Shown piece by piece: positions 1 through 9,287 of a stretch of 64,000 nucleotides of DNA. The translations under genes and the position numbers were made by a program. This DNA comes from JBGPHT01 sp041484525 (GTDB lineage: Bacteria > Acidobacteriota > Terriglobia > Bryobacterales > Bryobacteraceae). The stretch is from NCBI GenBank assembly GCA_041484525.1, contig JBGPHT010000024.1:1-64000 (forward strand), in the 5' to 3' direction. Every line of letters begins with the position of its first letter. Position 1 is the stretch's first letter. The notes under the pieces were generated by a model. It was not told the DNA's origin. It saw nothing but the letters and a program-made list of their open reading frames with translations, and did not search any database.

Positions 1-144
1 AGGGTCTGAACAACAAAGCCAAAGTCACTATGAGAAGATCCTATGGGTTCCGAACCTTCCGAGTCACCGAACTGGCACTCTATCATTCACTTGGCAAACT
101 GCCCGAGCCAGAACTCACCCACAGGTTTTTCTGACGAATCACCC
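1..144 (+). mobile_element. Right end of an ISL3-like insertion sequence (rest lies outside the window)
   Basis: The stretch carries the last codons of an ISL3-type transposase, and the insertion end probably lies near 144. Read as its reverse complement, the end begins GGGTGATTCGTCAG and continues with a CTGTGGGTGA-like segment, as expected for a terminal inverted repeat. The transposase stop codon (132-134) lies inside this end. Directly after 144 the sequence becomes a TonB-receptor reading frame. The opposite end and the target duplication lie before the window, so the family call rests on the transposase tail alone. Confidence 0.65.
3..134 (+). CDS. ISL3-family transposase, C-terminal fragment (5' truncated by window edge)
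   Basis: The frame starting at base 3 is open to a TGA at 132-134. It reads a basic tail beginning GLNNKAKVTMRRSYGF, then the segment ALYHSLGKLPEPE and a final HRFF. This is the typical end of ISL3-type DDE transposases, in which an N-N-K motif shortly follows the last catalytic Glu. The catalytic residues lie outside the window, so activity cannot be judged. The other two frames in this stretch do not give a recognisable protein. Confidence 0.65.
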   Translation, partial: GLNNKAKVTMRRSYGFRTFRVTELALYHSLGKLPEPELTHRFF

Positions 145-532
145 TAACGGCGATTACAATGCCGACGGTACCGCCCTGGACCGTCCGAATGCCCCGATCA
201 CGGCGATCCAGACATCGGGATTCACCAAAGATCAGTTCCTCAACGGCATCTTTACGGCGTCGCAGTTTCCGGTGCCGACTCTGGGCACGAACGGCAGCCT
301 GGGACGCAACACGTTCCGCGGCCCGGCATTCGAGCGTATCGACATGGCCCTGACGAAGAATTTCCGGTTCACGGAACGCTTCAATCTCAGGTTCCGGCTG
401 CAAGCGTTCAACGCTTTGAACCATACCAATCTGAATTCGCCGTCAGGGAGTTTGACCAGCAACACCTTCGGGAAATCGACCGGTTCGGCGATCCCCCGGC
501 AGTTGTCGGCAAGCCTGTTGTTGCGATTCTAA
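145..532 (+). pseudogene. Oar-like TonB-dependent receptor, C-terminal fragment cut by the IS
   Basis: From about 146 the frame reads NGDYNADGTALDRPNAP and ends with a terminal aromatic residue in LLLRF, as outer-membrane barrels do. It matches the last roughly 125 residues of the intact receptor at 4101-7304 almost motif for motif: GDYNAD, DRPNAP, GNLGRNTFRGP-like, ALTKNF, FNALNH-like, NFGKSTG-like. The homology starts abruptly at the IS end, and upstream in-frame codons have no receptor character. The receptor was therefore interrupted by the insertion, and this 3' piece has no start of its own. Its 5' part may survive on the other side of the IS outside the window. Confidence 0.75.
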
Positions 533-582
533 CCCGGCTCTTTCGTCGAACTGAGCGGTGATACGCTGGAAAGCGGACACCC

Positions 583-2328
583 TTGCGTTGGACTCGCCGC
601 AACTTTGCGAAGCTGTTAGCGTTGCCCCTGGACCGGCTTCGCGGACAGGGAATTGCGACCCGGAACGTGAAGCCGGCGCCGCGCGGCAAGGCGTCCGGAC
701 TGCCGTTTCACGCTCGATTCACTGACGTCGCGCAGGCAGCCGGATTGCGCGCGCCGACGATCTGCGGCGAAGTCGATCATAAGAACTACATCCTCGAAAC
801 CGTCGGCTGCGGAGCGGCGTTCATCGACTACGACAACGATGGCTGGATCGACATTCTCATTCTCAGCGGCACGCGGATGGACGGATCTCCGGGCGCTACC
901 AACCGGCTCTACCGCAACAATCGCGATGGCACGTTCACCGACGTCACCGAGCGGGCCGGCCTGCACCGCACCGGATGGGCGTCCGCGGTGGCCGTCGGCG
1001 ATTACAACAACGACGGCTTCGACGACCTCTTCATCACCTACTGGGGGCAGAATGTTCTGTACCGGAATAACGGCGACGGGACCTTCACCGATGTGACCAA
1101 GGAGGCCGGACTGCTTAGCGAAAAGACGCGCTGGGGCTCGGGCTGCACCTTTGTCGATTACGACCGCAACGGGTTGCTCGACCTGTTCGTCGGGAACTAT
1201 CTCGAGTTCGATCCGAAATCGGTACCGCCTCCGGGCGGCGCTTCCTACTGCAACTGGAAGGGGATCGGGGTGCATTGCGGTCCGCGCGGTCTGCCGCCGG
1301 GCACGCCGTCGCTCTATCGCAACAACGGAGATGGCACCTTCACCGACGTCAGCGCGGCTTCCGGTGTGGCGAAAGCGAAAGGCAGCTACATGATGACGGC
1401 GGTCGCCGCCGATTTCGACAACGATGGATGGCCTGACATCTATGTTGCGTGCGACTCCACGCCCAGTTTCCTGTTTCGGAACAACCGGAATGGCACCTTC
1501 ACCGAAGTCGGGCTGATCAGCGGCGTGGCTCTCAACGAGGATGGCAATCCACAGGCGGGAATGGGCCTCGGCATCGGCGACTACAACCTGGACGGCAGCC
1601 TCGACATTTTCAAAACGAATTTCTCCGACGACACCAGCACTCTCTACCGCAACGACGGCAAGGGCAACTTCGATGACGTCACGAATGCATCGGGGCTCGG
1701 CGTCGAGACCCGTTTCGTCGGATGGGGCGCCGGCATGGTCGACCTGGACAATGATGGCCAGCCCGACCTGTTCATGGCCACCGGCGGTGTCTTTCCGGAG
1801 GTGGCACAGAAGTTGGCGCAGTATCCGATGAGCACCCCGCGAGCCATCTTCCGGAATCTCGGCGGAGGGCGTTTTGAAGAGCTGATCGATTCAGCGGGCC
1901 CGGGAATTGCAGCGACCCATTGCAGCCGCGGCTGCGCATTCGGCGACTTCGACAATGACGGCGACATCGACATCCTGGTGATCAACCTGAACGAGCCGCC
2001 GTCGCTGTTGCGCAACGATCTGGGCGGCAGCAACCACTGGTTGAAGGTCAAGCTGATTGGCGTGAAGTCGAACCGCAGCGCGATCGGTGCGCGCGTCACT
2101 GCCCGGTACGGCGGCAGGGTTCAAGCCCAGGAAGTCTTGAGCCAGTCGAGTTTTTATTCCGCCAACGATCTGCGGCTGCATTTTGGTCTCGGCTCGGTTG
2201 AGAGCGCGGATCTGGAGATTCGCTGGCCGAACGGCAACCAGGAGAAGGTGTCGAAGGTGCCCGCCGATCAGCTCGTCGTCGTCCGGGAAGGCGCGGGAAT
2301 CGTGCGGACGGAGAAGTTTCACAAGTAG
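583..2328 (+). CDS. CRTAC1/ASPIC-UnbV family FG-GAP repeat protein
   Basis: This is a 581-residue protein with at least seven FG-GAP/VCBS-type repeats spaced along the chain. Each carries an acidic calcium-binding-like loop (DYDNDGWIDI, DYNNDGFDDL, DYDRNGLLDL, DFDNDGWPDI, DYNLDGSLDI, DLDNDGQPDL, DFDNDGDIDI) and often a YRNNGDGTFTDVT segment. The last about 80 residues match the ASPIC/UnbV domain (FGLGSVESADLEIRWPNG). The family forms secreted beta-propellers; its biochemical role is unknown. The start is a TTG with GGAAAG about 8 bases upstream. An RRNFAK motif near the N-terminus resembles a Tat signal, but the hydrophobic stretch after it is weak. It converges with a TPR gene 16 bp away, a common pairing in Acidobacteriota. 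Confidence 0.85.
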   Translation: MRWTRRNFAKLLALPLDRLRGQGIATRNVKPAPRGKASGLPFHARFTDVAQAAGLRAPTICGEVDHKNYILETVGCGAAFIDYDNDGWIDILILSGTRMDGSPGATNRLYRNNRDGTFTDVTERAGLHRTGWASAVAVGDYNNDGFDDLFITYWGQNVLYRNNGDGTFTDVTKEAGLLSEKTRWGSGCTFVDYDRNGLLDLFVGNYLEFDPKSVPPPGGASYCNWKGIGVHCGPRGLPPGTPSLYRNNGDGTFTDVSAASGVAKAKGSYMMTAVAADFDNDGWPDIYVACDSTPSFLFRNNRNGTFTEVGLISGVALNEDGNPQAGMGLGIGDYNLDGSLDIFKTNFSDDTSTLYRNDGKGNFDDVTNASGLGVETRFVGWGAGMVDLDNDGQPDLFMATGGVFPEVAQKLAQYPMSTPRAIFRNLGGGRFEELIDSAGPGIAATHCSRGCAFGDFDNDGDIDILVINLNEPPSLLRNDLGGSNHWLKVKLIGVKSNRSAIGARVTARYGGRVQAQEVLSQSSFYSANDLRLHFGLGSVESADLEIRWPNGNQEKVSKVPADQLVVVREGAGIVRTEKFHK

Positions 2329-2344
2329 TACGCCGCTGCGATCG

Positions 2345-3952
2345 TCACTTCGACGCTTCTCGAACAATCCGTACGAGGTCGCGGCCGGTGATGGGCTTGG
2401 AATCGGGGACCGACGTGGCATTGCCGACCTTAGTCATCAACTCCCCGGCGCGCTTCGTGTTGCCCGCCTTGCGATAGAGGAGTGCCAATTGATAGGCGGC
2501 GGCGATGTCATCCGGCTCCACCTTCAGGGCCTCCTCGAACTGGCGCGTCGCGCGATCGGGCTCACCGCGCTTTACCAGCATCTTGCCGAGCAACACCCGC
2601 GGCGCGGCTGCCCCAGGATTCAGCCGCAGCGCATCCTCCAGGGCCTCGACCGCCTCTTTCTCGTTCGGCGTGCCTGGCTCCGCGCCCACCTGACTCAGCG
2701 CCTCCGCCAGGAACCAATCCACCTGATACTCATTCCGGCGCTGGGCCCGGCGCGCGCGCAACACCTCGACGGCCTGCTCGGGCTTCTTCATCTCCATCTG
2801 CACCACCGCCAGCGCGACTGTCGGCAAGTTCGATTCAGAGGCCAGCCGCGCAGCCGTCACGAACTCACTCGCGGCGTCCTCCAGCCGGCCCTTCATAGCG
2901 AGCACCGCTCCCCGCTGCAGGCGCACCCGCCAGGCGGGCGAGATGCGGCTGAGCGCCACGTCCGAGATCTCCAGGCTCAGGTCCCAATTCTCGTGCGTCA
3001 GACAGAGAGACATGAGGTCGAGATAGTTGGTCTCACCCTGCGGGTCGATCCGCGTGGCGGTGCGCAGCGCGTCGTAGGCGTCCTGCGTCCGCCCGCTTGC
3101 CTCGTATGCCCTGGAGAGCAGATTGTAGAGTTCCGCCTTCGGATAGTCGCGCGCCAGTTGTTCGCCGGCCTGAATCGCGGCCGGGTAGTTCTGGCCGTCG
3201 ACGTAGACAAGAGTCAAGTTGAAACCCACCTGGTACGGATCGGAATAGCTTTTCTGCGCAAGCTGAAACTGGCGCGCCGACGCCGCATACCGCTTGGCTC
3301 CAGCCAGCAGCACTCCTGCGTCGAAATGAAGTTGGCCCGCATCCGGCGGAAGGTGCTCCAGAACCTGCTCGGCGGCCGCCGGCTGCTTGGCTTCAATGGC
3401 GCTCCGGGCAAAGTGCAGGACCACCTGAGGGTCTTTCAGGTGCAGGTCGCCACTCTGCCCGTAGTGAGCAATTGCCTGGACATAGCGGCGCTCGGCAAAA
3501 CAAATCTCGCCCAGGTAGAGGTGCGCCACGGGGTCCTTGGGGACAAGCTTCAGGAGTTGCTCGAAGTGGCCCTTGGCTTCTGACTGCTGTCCCAGCGCCA
3601 TCTCGTCCACCGCGAGGTTCTTCAGCGCCGGCTGGAAGTTGGGATCGACTCGCAGCGCCTTCTTGAACTGTACGCTGGCCTCCTCTTTGCGGCCGGCGTT
3701 CAAGAGCGCGATGCCAAACAGGTTGCGAGCCTTCAGGTCGTTGGGAGTTGCGGCGAGGAGCTTTTCGAGAAGCGGAATCGCCCGGTCGAACTGTCCGGCC
3801 TTGACGTAAGAAGCGGCGGCCGCATAGTCGGACGGCGCTTGCGACCACGCCGGCGGCACGCTAAAAAAGCCGGCAACAGCGACGGCCAGCAGAGCGGAAA
3901 AGCTGCGAGGGAAAGGCCAGCAGTATCTGCTCACAGATGCCCGATTATACAT
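2345..3952 (-). CDS. Secreted tetratricopeptide-repeat protein
   Basis: A 535-residue protein with a hydrophobic signal segment at about residues 18-37, ending near PPAWSQA, followed almost entirely by TPR-like helical pairs. Typical cores include GQFDRAIPLLEKLL, GRKEEASVQFKKAL, RGEPDRATRQFEEAL and PDDIAAAYQLALLY. TPR arrays are protein-interaction scaffolds, here probably periplasmic or envelope-associated. The gene stands head-to-head with the receptor gene at 4101, sharing a 148-bp divergent promoter region. The start could lie a few codons downstream of the one used. No catalytic domain is visible. Confidence 0.8.
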   Translation of the reverse strand: MYNRASVSRYCWPFPRSFSALLAVAVAGFFSVPPAWSQAPSDYAAAASYVKAGQFDRAIPLLEKLLAATPNDLKARNLFGIALLNAGRKEEASVQFKKALRVDPNFQPALKNLAVDEMALGQQSEAKGHFEQLLKLVPKDPVAHLYLGEICFAERRYVQAIAHYGQSGDLHLKDPQVVLHFARSAIEAKQPAAAEQVLEHLPPDAGQLHFDAGVLLAGAKRYAASARQFQLAQKSYSDPYQVGFNLTLVYVDGQNYPAAIQAGEQLARDYPKAELYNLLSRAYEASGRTQDAYDALRTATRIDPQGETNYLDLMSLCLTHENWDLSLEISDVALSRISPAWRVRLQRGAVLAMKGRLEDAASEFVTAARLASESNLPTVALAVVQMEMKKPEQAVEVLRARRAQRRNEYQVDWFLAEALSQVGAEPGTPNEKEAVEALEDALRLNPGAAAPRVLLGKMLVKRGEPDRATRQFEEALKVEPDDIAAAYQLALLYRKAGNTKRAGELMTKVGNATSVPDSKPITGRDLVRIVREASK

Positions 3953-4036
3953 CGGCGCGACGGAGCCACCGAGATTCCATGATAACGGTTACATAGCAAC
4001 TATATAGGGTCGGAAGCTCTGAATTACTTAACCTGC

Positions 4037-4065
4037 TTGACAGCGCTTGCCGCTTGCGATAAACT
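4037..4065 (+). promoter_or_regulatory. Sigma-70-type promoter of the TonB-receptor gene
   Basis: A perfect TTGACA box at 4037-4042 is followed after 17 bp by TAAACT at 4060-4065. It lies 36 bp ahead of the ATG at 4101. A purine-rich ribosome-binding site (GAGAGGGG) sits about 10 bases before the ATG. No operator-like repeat was recognised beside it. Confidence 0.6.
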
Positions 4066-4100
4066 CACACCAATTTCGCTAAAGAGAGGGGTGTCCAAGA

Positions 4101-7100
4101 ATGACACGTTTCGTTTTGTGCTTCATCCTCGCCGCTGCTTCGGCTCTGGCCCAGTTTTCCAGCGCCATTCAAGGAACCGTTACCGACGCTACGAATGCGG
4201 CGGTTGCGGACGCCAAAATAACTGTCAAGAACGAGGCAACCGGTATCACGCGTACGACCACCTCGTCGGTCGAAGGCTTCTACCGTGTGTCCAGTCTCGG
4301 TCCGGGAACTTATACAGTCACGGTGCTGAAACCCGGGTTCAACACCAAAGAACAAACTTCTGTGCCGCTCGCCAATAGCGAGATCGGCAGAGTGGATGTG
4401 GCCCTGACGGTCGGCGCGGTCAACGAACGCATCGACGTTACGGAGCAGGTCATCCTGGTGGAAACGGAGCAGGGCCGCGTATCCGGCCGCATCGAAGCCA
4501 AACAGCTCCAGGAGCTCCCCATCAATGGCCGCAATATTTTGAACCTGATCGCCATCCAACCGGGAATTGTGGGACGCGGCTTGTCGGCGGGCCTGTACAG
4601 CGGCGGCGGCAGCGATTCCTTCTCGGGAGAGACTCAGCCGTCGGTCTTCGCCAGCGGGCAGCGTTTCGAGGGTAACAACTACACCTTCGACGATACCAGC
4701 GTGAACGGCGAGGCTCGCAACGGTGTGACCAACGTGGTGCCCAACTCGGAAGCGGTGGAAGAAGTTCGCGTGGTCGCGAATAATTTCTCGGCTGTTGACG
4801 GGCGCAATCCCGGTGCCCAGGTGCAGTTGGTTTCGAAGGCGGGAACGAACAACTTTCACGGAGTAGGCGCCTACTACTTCCTGAACAACACGCTCGCCGC
4901 GCGCCAGGTCTTCGATCCCGGCGCCCTTCCCTCCATCCGTAAACACCTTTTCGATTTCGCGGGCGGCGGTCCGATCGTGCACAACCGAACGTTCTTCTTC
5001 GCGTCTTACGAGGGACTGCGACAGGGCGGCGCGCGGACGGCTTCGGCTACCGTGGAAACTCCGGAGTTCCGCAACTTCGTGCTGCAAACCCGGCCCAACT
5101 CGATTGCGGCCTACCTGATGAAGAATTTCAAGCCGATCGGCGATCCAACTGCCAGCATCCGGGACATCGGCAGCCCGCAACCGGGAGTGAACAAGTTCAG
5201 TACCACCCCGGACGGGATTCCGGACCTGGGGACGGTTTTCTACACGCCGGCAGCTTTCCGCAACGCCTATCAGCTCACCGTCCGCATCGACCACGAGTTG
5301 CGGCCCGGCAAGGATCGCATCTACGGATCGTACTTCCGAACCACCAACCGCACGCTCTCGGGCGGCGTCCGTCCGCAGTTTGACGCGCCGCAGGACGAAT
5401 TCACCTACTTCGGGAACCTCAACTACACGCATACTTTCAGCTCCAACAAGATCAACGAGATTCGCGGCGGCGTGGTCCAATTGATCGGGCGCCCCGATCT
5501 TCGCAAGCACCTGGAAGTGCCGGGCGTAAATATTACGGGAGCGAGCGGTTTTTCGGGAGCGCTTTATCCGAGCGGCTGGTGGCAGACCAGCTTCGACTTC
5601 AAGGACGTCTTCTCCTGGGTCCACGCCACCCACAACCTGAAGATGGGCGCCGAATTGCGCCGCATGCGCGGGGCGGCTCAGAACACAAGCAATTACATTC
5701 CGACATACGGATTCGCCAACCTTCTGGACTTCGCGGATGATGAAGCGCTATCCATGAACCGGTTGGTCAACCCGGCGACGGGAGCGCCCGCCACGCTCTT
5801 CTCGCAATTGAGAAATACCGAATGGGCGCTGTTTGTCCAGGATGACTGGAAGGTATCGCATAACCTGACTCTCAACCTGGGGCTGCGGTACGAGGTATTC
5901 GGCACTTACAACGACAAGCAAAACACGCTGCGCAACCTGGTTCTGGGATCGGGCAGTGACGAATGGCAGCGGATCGCAAACGGCAAAGTCGACTATGTCA
6001 AGCAATTCGTGCCGACCTACTACAAGAACTTCGATCCGCGGCTCGGCTTCGCCTGGGATCCGACCGGCAAGGCGAAGATGACGATAAGGGGCGGCTACGG
6101 AATTGTCAACAATCGCATGGCTACGCTTCCGGTCGAAAACTACCGCGGTAACCCGCCGCTGCTGGCGCAGGCCAGCCTGGGGCTCCTGCTGGGCACTCCC
6201 TCATTCACTTACAGTTTGGGAGATCCGGCGAAACCGTTCGCGGGCTATCCCGTCGATCCGGCGCTCCAACTTGGCCTGGATCCTAACAACGGAATCAAGG
6301 GAGCGAAGGTCAGCATCACGGCAGTCGACCCGAATCTCAGGACCCCGTATATTCAGAACTGGTTCATAGGCATTCAGCGGCAAGTACTGAACGGCACCGT
6401 GATTGAGGTGAACTACATCGGATCGGCGGGGCGCCATCTTTTCAATTCGATCAACGTGAACCGCTTTGCCGGGGACCTGCTCACATCCGGCACTTTCCAC
6501 GGTCTGAATTCGAGCTTCTCCGCCATCAGCCTGATCCAGTCGAATTCTAACTCAATCTACAACGGGATGACGGCTTCAGTAAAACACGCATTTCACCGCG
6601 GGTTTACTCTCCAAGGAAATTTCACTTACGGCAAGGCCATCGACGATACGGATGGAGAGACCGGCACTACGTCCTGGCAGGATGCGTGGAACCAGAGAGC
6701 GGAACGCGCGCTGGCCGGGTTCGACGTCAGGAAGAGGTTGAACATTGTCGGGATCTGGGATACGCCCTTCTTCAAGGACCGCGGCAGCTTCGCTCCGGCC
6801 CACTACCTGCTGGGTGGCTGGCAGTTATCGGGGATCGCCATTCTCGACAGCGGCACACCGGTGACGGTGACCAACGGGGCGGCTTTCCGGCTCGATCCGA
6901 CGGGCAAAATAAATCTGGGCGGCGACTACAACGCCGACAATACTGGCGGCGATCGTCCCAATGCGCCGCTGACCACGATACAGACCGTCGGCTTTTCGCG
7001 GCAGCAATTCCTGACGGGGCTTTTCCCGGTGTCGACCTTCCCCGCTCCTCTGCCAGGGCAGGACGGCAACCTGGGGCGGAACACTTTCCGCGGCCCCGGG

Positions 7101-7304
7101 TTCGCTCAAGTCGACCTCGCGCTAACCAAGAACTTCAAGATCGGCGAGCGGATTAGTGCCACGCTGCGGGGGGACGCCTACAACGCGTTCAACCGTGTAA
7201 ACCTCACGAATCCGACTCTCGATCTGAATAACGTGAACTTCGGCAAATCGACCGGCCAAAACACGCCGCGATTGATTCAGGTTGGATTTAGGGTCCGCTT
7301 CTAG
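4101..7304 (+). CDS. Oar-like TonB-dependent receptor with carboxypeptidase-regulatory domain
   Basis: A 1067-residue outer-membrane protein. It has a signal peptide (residues 1-17, cleavage near ALA-QF), then a carboxypeptidase-regulatory-like beta-sandwich at about 20-105 (IQGTVTDATNAAVADAKI, GFYRVSSLGPGTYTVTV). A plug-like region follows around residue 140 (QLQELPINGRN), then a long beta-barrel ending in an aromatic residue (GFRVRF). This architecture is the Oar-like family that is expanded in Acidobacteriota and thought to import large substrates or act in surface functions. No substrate can be read from the sequence. It has its own promoter and an AGAGAGGGG ribosome-binding site, and no partner gene is co-transcribed. 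Its C-terminus is closely similar to the IS-truncated fragment at 145-532. Confidence 0.9.
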   Translation: MTRFVLCFILAAASALAQFSSAIQGTVTDATNAAVADAKITVKNEATGITRTTTSSVEGFYRVSSLGPGTYTVTVLKPGFNTKEQTSVPLANSEIGRVDVALTVGAVNERIDVTEQVILVETEQGRVSGRIEAKQLQELPINGRNILNLIAIQPGIVGRGLSAGLYSGGGSDSFSGETQPSVFASGQRFEGNNYTFDDTSVNGEARNGVTNVVPNSEAVEEVRVVANNFSAVDGRNPGAQVQLVSKAGTNNFHGVGAYYFLNNTLAARQVFDPGALPSIRKHLFDFAGGGPIVHNRTFFFASYEGLRQGGARTASATVETPEFRNFVLQTRPNSIAAYLMKNFKPIGDPTASIRDIGSPQPGVNKFSTTPDGIPDLGTVFYTPAAFRNAYQLTVRIDHELRPGKDRIYGSYFRTTNRTLSGGVRPQFDAPQDEFTYFGNLNYTHTFSSNKINEIRGGVVQLIGRPDLRKHLEVPGVNITGASGFSGALYPSGWWQTSFDFKDVFSWVHATHNLKMGAELRRMRGAAQNTSNYIPTYGFANLLDFADDEALSMNRLVNPATGAPATLFSQLRNTEWALFVQDDWKVSHNLTLNLGLRYEVFGTYNDKQNTLRNLVLGSGSDEWQRIANGKVDYVKQFVPTYYKNFDPRLGFAWDPTGKAKMTIRGGYGIVNNRMATLPVENYRGNPPLLAQASLGLLLGTPSFTYSLGDPAKPFAGYPVDPALQLGLDPNNGIKGAKVSITAVDPNLRTPYIQNWFIGIQRQVLNGTVIEVNYIGSAGRHLFNSINVNRFAGDLLTSGTFHGLNSSFSAISLIQSNSNSIYNGMTASVKHAFHRGFTLQGNFTYGKAIDDTDGETGTTSWQDAWNQRAERALAGFDVRKRLNIVGIWDTPFFKDRGSFAPAHYLLGGWQLSGIAILDSGTPVTVTNGAAFRLDPTGKINLGGDYNADNTGGDRPNAPLTTIQTVGFSRQQFLTGLFPVSTFPAPLPGQDGNLGRNTFRGPGFAQVDLALTKNFKIGERISATLRGDAYNAFNRVNLTNPTLDLNNVNFGKSTGQNTPRLIQVGFRVRF

Positions 7305-7311
7305 TCATCAC

Positions 7312-7375
7312 CGCCAACTGCTCCCTGACGGTCGCGCTGCTTACAGGAGCGGCGAGCGTTAGGGGGCGGTTGGCG
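7312..7375. terminator. Inverted repeat between convergent genes, possible bidirectional terminator
   Basis: CGCCAAC (7312-7318) pairs with GTTGGCG (7369-7375), and inside it GCTCC (7320-7324) pairs with GGAGC (7346-7350). It lies between the stop codons of the convergent receptor and antiporter genes. No U-tract follows on either strand, so factor-independent termination is uncertain. Confidence 0.3.
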
Positions 7376-7391
7376 ATCCTACCGGACGGCT

Positions 7392-8630
7392 CTAACCCAG
7401 ATGGAAAACTTCTTCCGGCGGCTCCGCCTGCTTGGTTTCGAGCAGGCTGCGGAATGCGATCTTGATCAACGGCGGCGCCACAATCGTCGTGGCTACGGAC
7501 ATGAAAACCACTACTCCGTAAACAGTTTGTGAGATGATCCCGAAGCCGAGGCCGATCTGCGCCACCACCATCCCCACCTCGCCGCGCGGAATCATGCCAA
7601 CGCCGATACGCAACGCGTCGGCTTTTCCCAAGCCCAACGCTCCCAAACCGCAGCCGATAAACTTGGAGACGACGGCGGCCGCCAGGATGACGATCGCCAG
7701 CAGGGCATTGCGCGGGGTGGAGAATGCCGAGAGGCTGACGTGCAATCCGATTCCCGCCAGAAAGAACGGCACCAGCAGCTCCGTTACGCCATGCGCCAGG
7801 TCGCGGACCCTTTGGCCGGTGCTTTCGGCTAGCGCCAGTCCAGCCAGGAAGGCGCCCACGATCGCCGCTACGCCGATGTAGACCGCGGCCAGCGAGAGCG
7901 CGAAGAGCAGACTCATGGCGAGCGCGAACTGCGCTTCTCCCACTCGAAGTTTCGTCTCGACGTGCGGCACGACCCGCCCCATGGCATGCGTGCCCCACTT
8001 GGCCACGATCACCGTGAATCCCACTGCCAGCGCGGCCGTCAATGACAGTGCGAGTACGTCGAGCTTTCCGTGCGTCAGGCTGCTCACCACAGCCAGCACC
8101 AGCAGACCGAGCACGTCGTCGATCACCGCCGCCGCCAGGATAATCTTGCTCGACACGGCGTGCAGCAGTCCTTTGGCGGATAGCACCTGCGCCGTGATGC
8201 CGACGCTCGTGGCCACCATGGAAGCGCCCACGAATATGGCTTCGTTCGAAGGCGCGCCCCAGAGAAGCATGATGCCCCAACCCATCAGGAACGGGACCAC
8301 GACGCCCGAACAGGCGACCAGCGTGGCGGTGCCCCCAACCTTCATCAACTCCGACGAACGCACCTCCAGCCCGACGCGGAACAGCAGGAACATCGCACCC
8401 AAATCGGAGAGCGCAGTCAGGAATTCGCTGGGCGCGATCAGGCCGAGGACGCTGGGACCGATCACAATGCCGGCGAGGATTTCTCCCACGATGCCGGGCT
8501 GGTTCAACCGTTCGAAGAGTTCGGCCATGAGCTTGGCCGAGACAAAGACCACCAGCATGGAGAGCGGAATCCGAGCGGGTCCGCTGTCGCCCAGGAAGAG
8601 TGCCAGCGCGGGATAGTCCGGGAAAGCCAC
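7392..8630 (-). CDS. CPA2-family cation:proton antiporter
   Basis: A 412-residue integral membrane protein with about 11-12 hydrophobic segments of the Na+/H+ exchanger fold. Family motifs include LNQPGIVGEILAGIVIGPS near the N-terminus, GAMFLLFRVGLEV, and the ion-binding-region AAVIDDVLGLLVLAV near mid-protein. It lacks the TrkA-N/RCK nucleotide-binding domain of KefB/KefC, so it resembles the short NapA-like type. It would exchange Na+ or K+ for protons across the inner membrane. It is the last gene of the ammonium-transporter cluster, 10 bp behind a small membrane protein, which suggests a role in ion or pH balance during ammonium uptake (inference). Confidence 0.85.
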   Translation of the reverse strand: MAFPDYPALALFLGDSGPARIPLSMLVVFVSAKLMAELFERLNQPGIVGEILAGIVIGPSVLGLIAPSEFLTALSDLGAMFLLFRVGLEVRSSELMKVGGTATLVACSGVVVPFLMGWGIMLLWGAPSNEAIFVGASMVATSVGITAQVLSAKGLLHAVSSKIILAAAVIDDVLGLLVLAVVSSLTHGKLDVLALSLTAALAVGFTVIVAKWGTHAMGRVVPHVETKLRVGEAQFALAMSLLFALSLAAVYIGVAAIVGAFLAGLALAESTGQRVRDLAHGVTELLVPFFLAGIGLHVSLSAFSTPRNALLAIVILAAAVVSKFIGCGLGALGLGKADALRIGVGMIPRGEVGMVVAQIGLGFGIISQTVYGVVVFMSVATTIVAPPLIKIAFRSLLETKQAEPPEEVFHLG

Positions 8631-8640
8631 GGGTCGATGG

Positions 8641-8784
8641 CTAGGCGGACCGCGCAGAACGCTGCGTCATGAGCGCGGCAAAGCCGATGCCTATCCCGAT
8701 TGCGAGAGGAGGCGCGCCGGCCGCCAGCAGGAAGTATCCTGCCAGGACCGCCGCGCCTGCGAACAAGCTCCACTTGCGTTTCAT
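8641..8784 (-). CDS. Small membrane protein, 47 residues
   Basis: The frame begins MKRKWSLFAGAAVLAGYFLL and consists of one or two hydrophobic segments with a basic start and end (QRSARSA). Its ATG overlaps the stop codon of the preceding gene as ATGA, a classic sign of translational coupling, and it ends 10 bp before the antiporter start. It belongs to no family I recognise. Position and topology suggest a membrane accessory to the transporter operon. The start is supported by the overlap; longer upstream extensions in this frame would run through the preceding gene. Confidence 0.6.
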   Translation of the reverse strand: MKRKWSLFAGAAVLAGYFLLAAGAPPLAIGIGIGFAALMTQRSARSA

Positions 8785-9287
8785 TTCCAGGTCACCACCA
8801 GGCAAAGAACAATTGTCATCACCGCCAGGAAAATGGCGGGTGCAGCGAGCGACTTCGTCCATTCCGGCTTCTGGGTTCCGTCGCGATGCAGCTTGCGAAT
8901 CTCCTGCAATTGCTTGCGAGCCAGCGAAAGCTCCCACGCATTAGTCGCCAGGTCCAGGGCCTTCAGAGTCTCCTCCTCGGCCCGAACCAGCGCCCTCAAT
9001 CGGTAGAACAACTCGGACAACTTGAGCTGTGCGAAAAAATGCGCGGGGTCCATCTGTACGGCGTACTCCAGAGCATCCATCGACTTGTAGACCTCGTAAT
9101 TCATAGCGTACGCCATACCGAGGCACGTGCGCAGATCGGCGGATTGCGGATTCTGCTCGCACTTGCGTTCCAGCATCCCGATGTACTCGGCAAGCTGGGT
9201 TGGCGAGACCGTGTGAGGGTCTCGCCATGGTACGGGAGGCAACCCGAGCGCAACCGGTGGTTGCGCGATTACCAGTTCGCCCGTCAT
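8781..9287 (-). CDS. Membrane-anchored TPR-like protein
   Basis: A 168-residue protein with a soluble helical region and one C-terminal transmembrane segment (AAPAIFLAVMTIVLCLVV) followed by TWK, so it is probably tail-anchored. The helices at about 30-125 look like degenerate TPR units (SADLRTCLGMAYAMNYEVYKSMDALEYAVQ; FFAQLKLSELFYRLRALVRAEEE). Its start overlaps the amt stop as ATGA and its stop overlaps the next start as ATGA, so it is coupled on both sides. It may scaffold or sense at the membrane beside the ammonium transporter. No enzymatic motif is seen. Confidence 0.65.
   Translation of the reverse strand: MTGELVIAQPPVALGLPPVPWRDPHTVSPTQLAEYIGMLERKCEQNPQSADLRTCLGMAYAMNYEVYKSMDALEYAVQMDPAHFFAQLKLSELFYRLRALVRAEEETLKALDLATNAWELSLARKQLQEIRKLHRDGTQKPEWTKSLAAPAIFLAVMTIVLCLVVTWK

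Noticed and set aside
2183..3583. Long plus-strand frame opposite the TPR gene
   Set aside because: Composition is that of the reverse complement of a GC-rich coding gene; the minus-strand TPR protein has clear repeats and a signal peptide.
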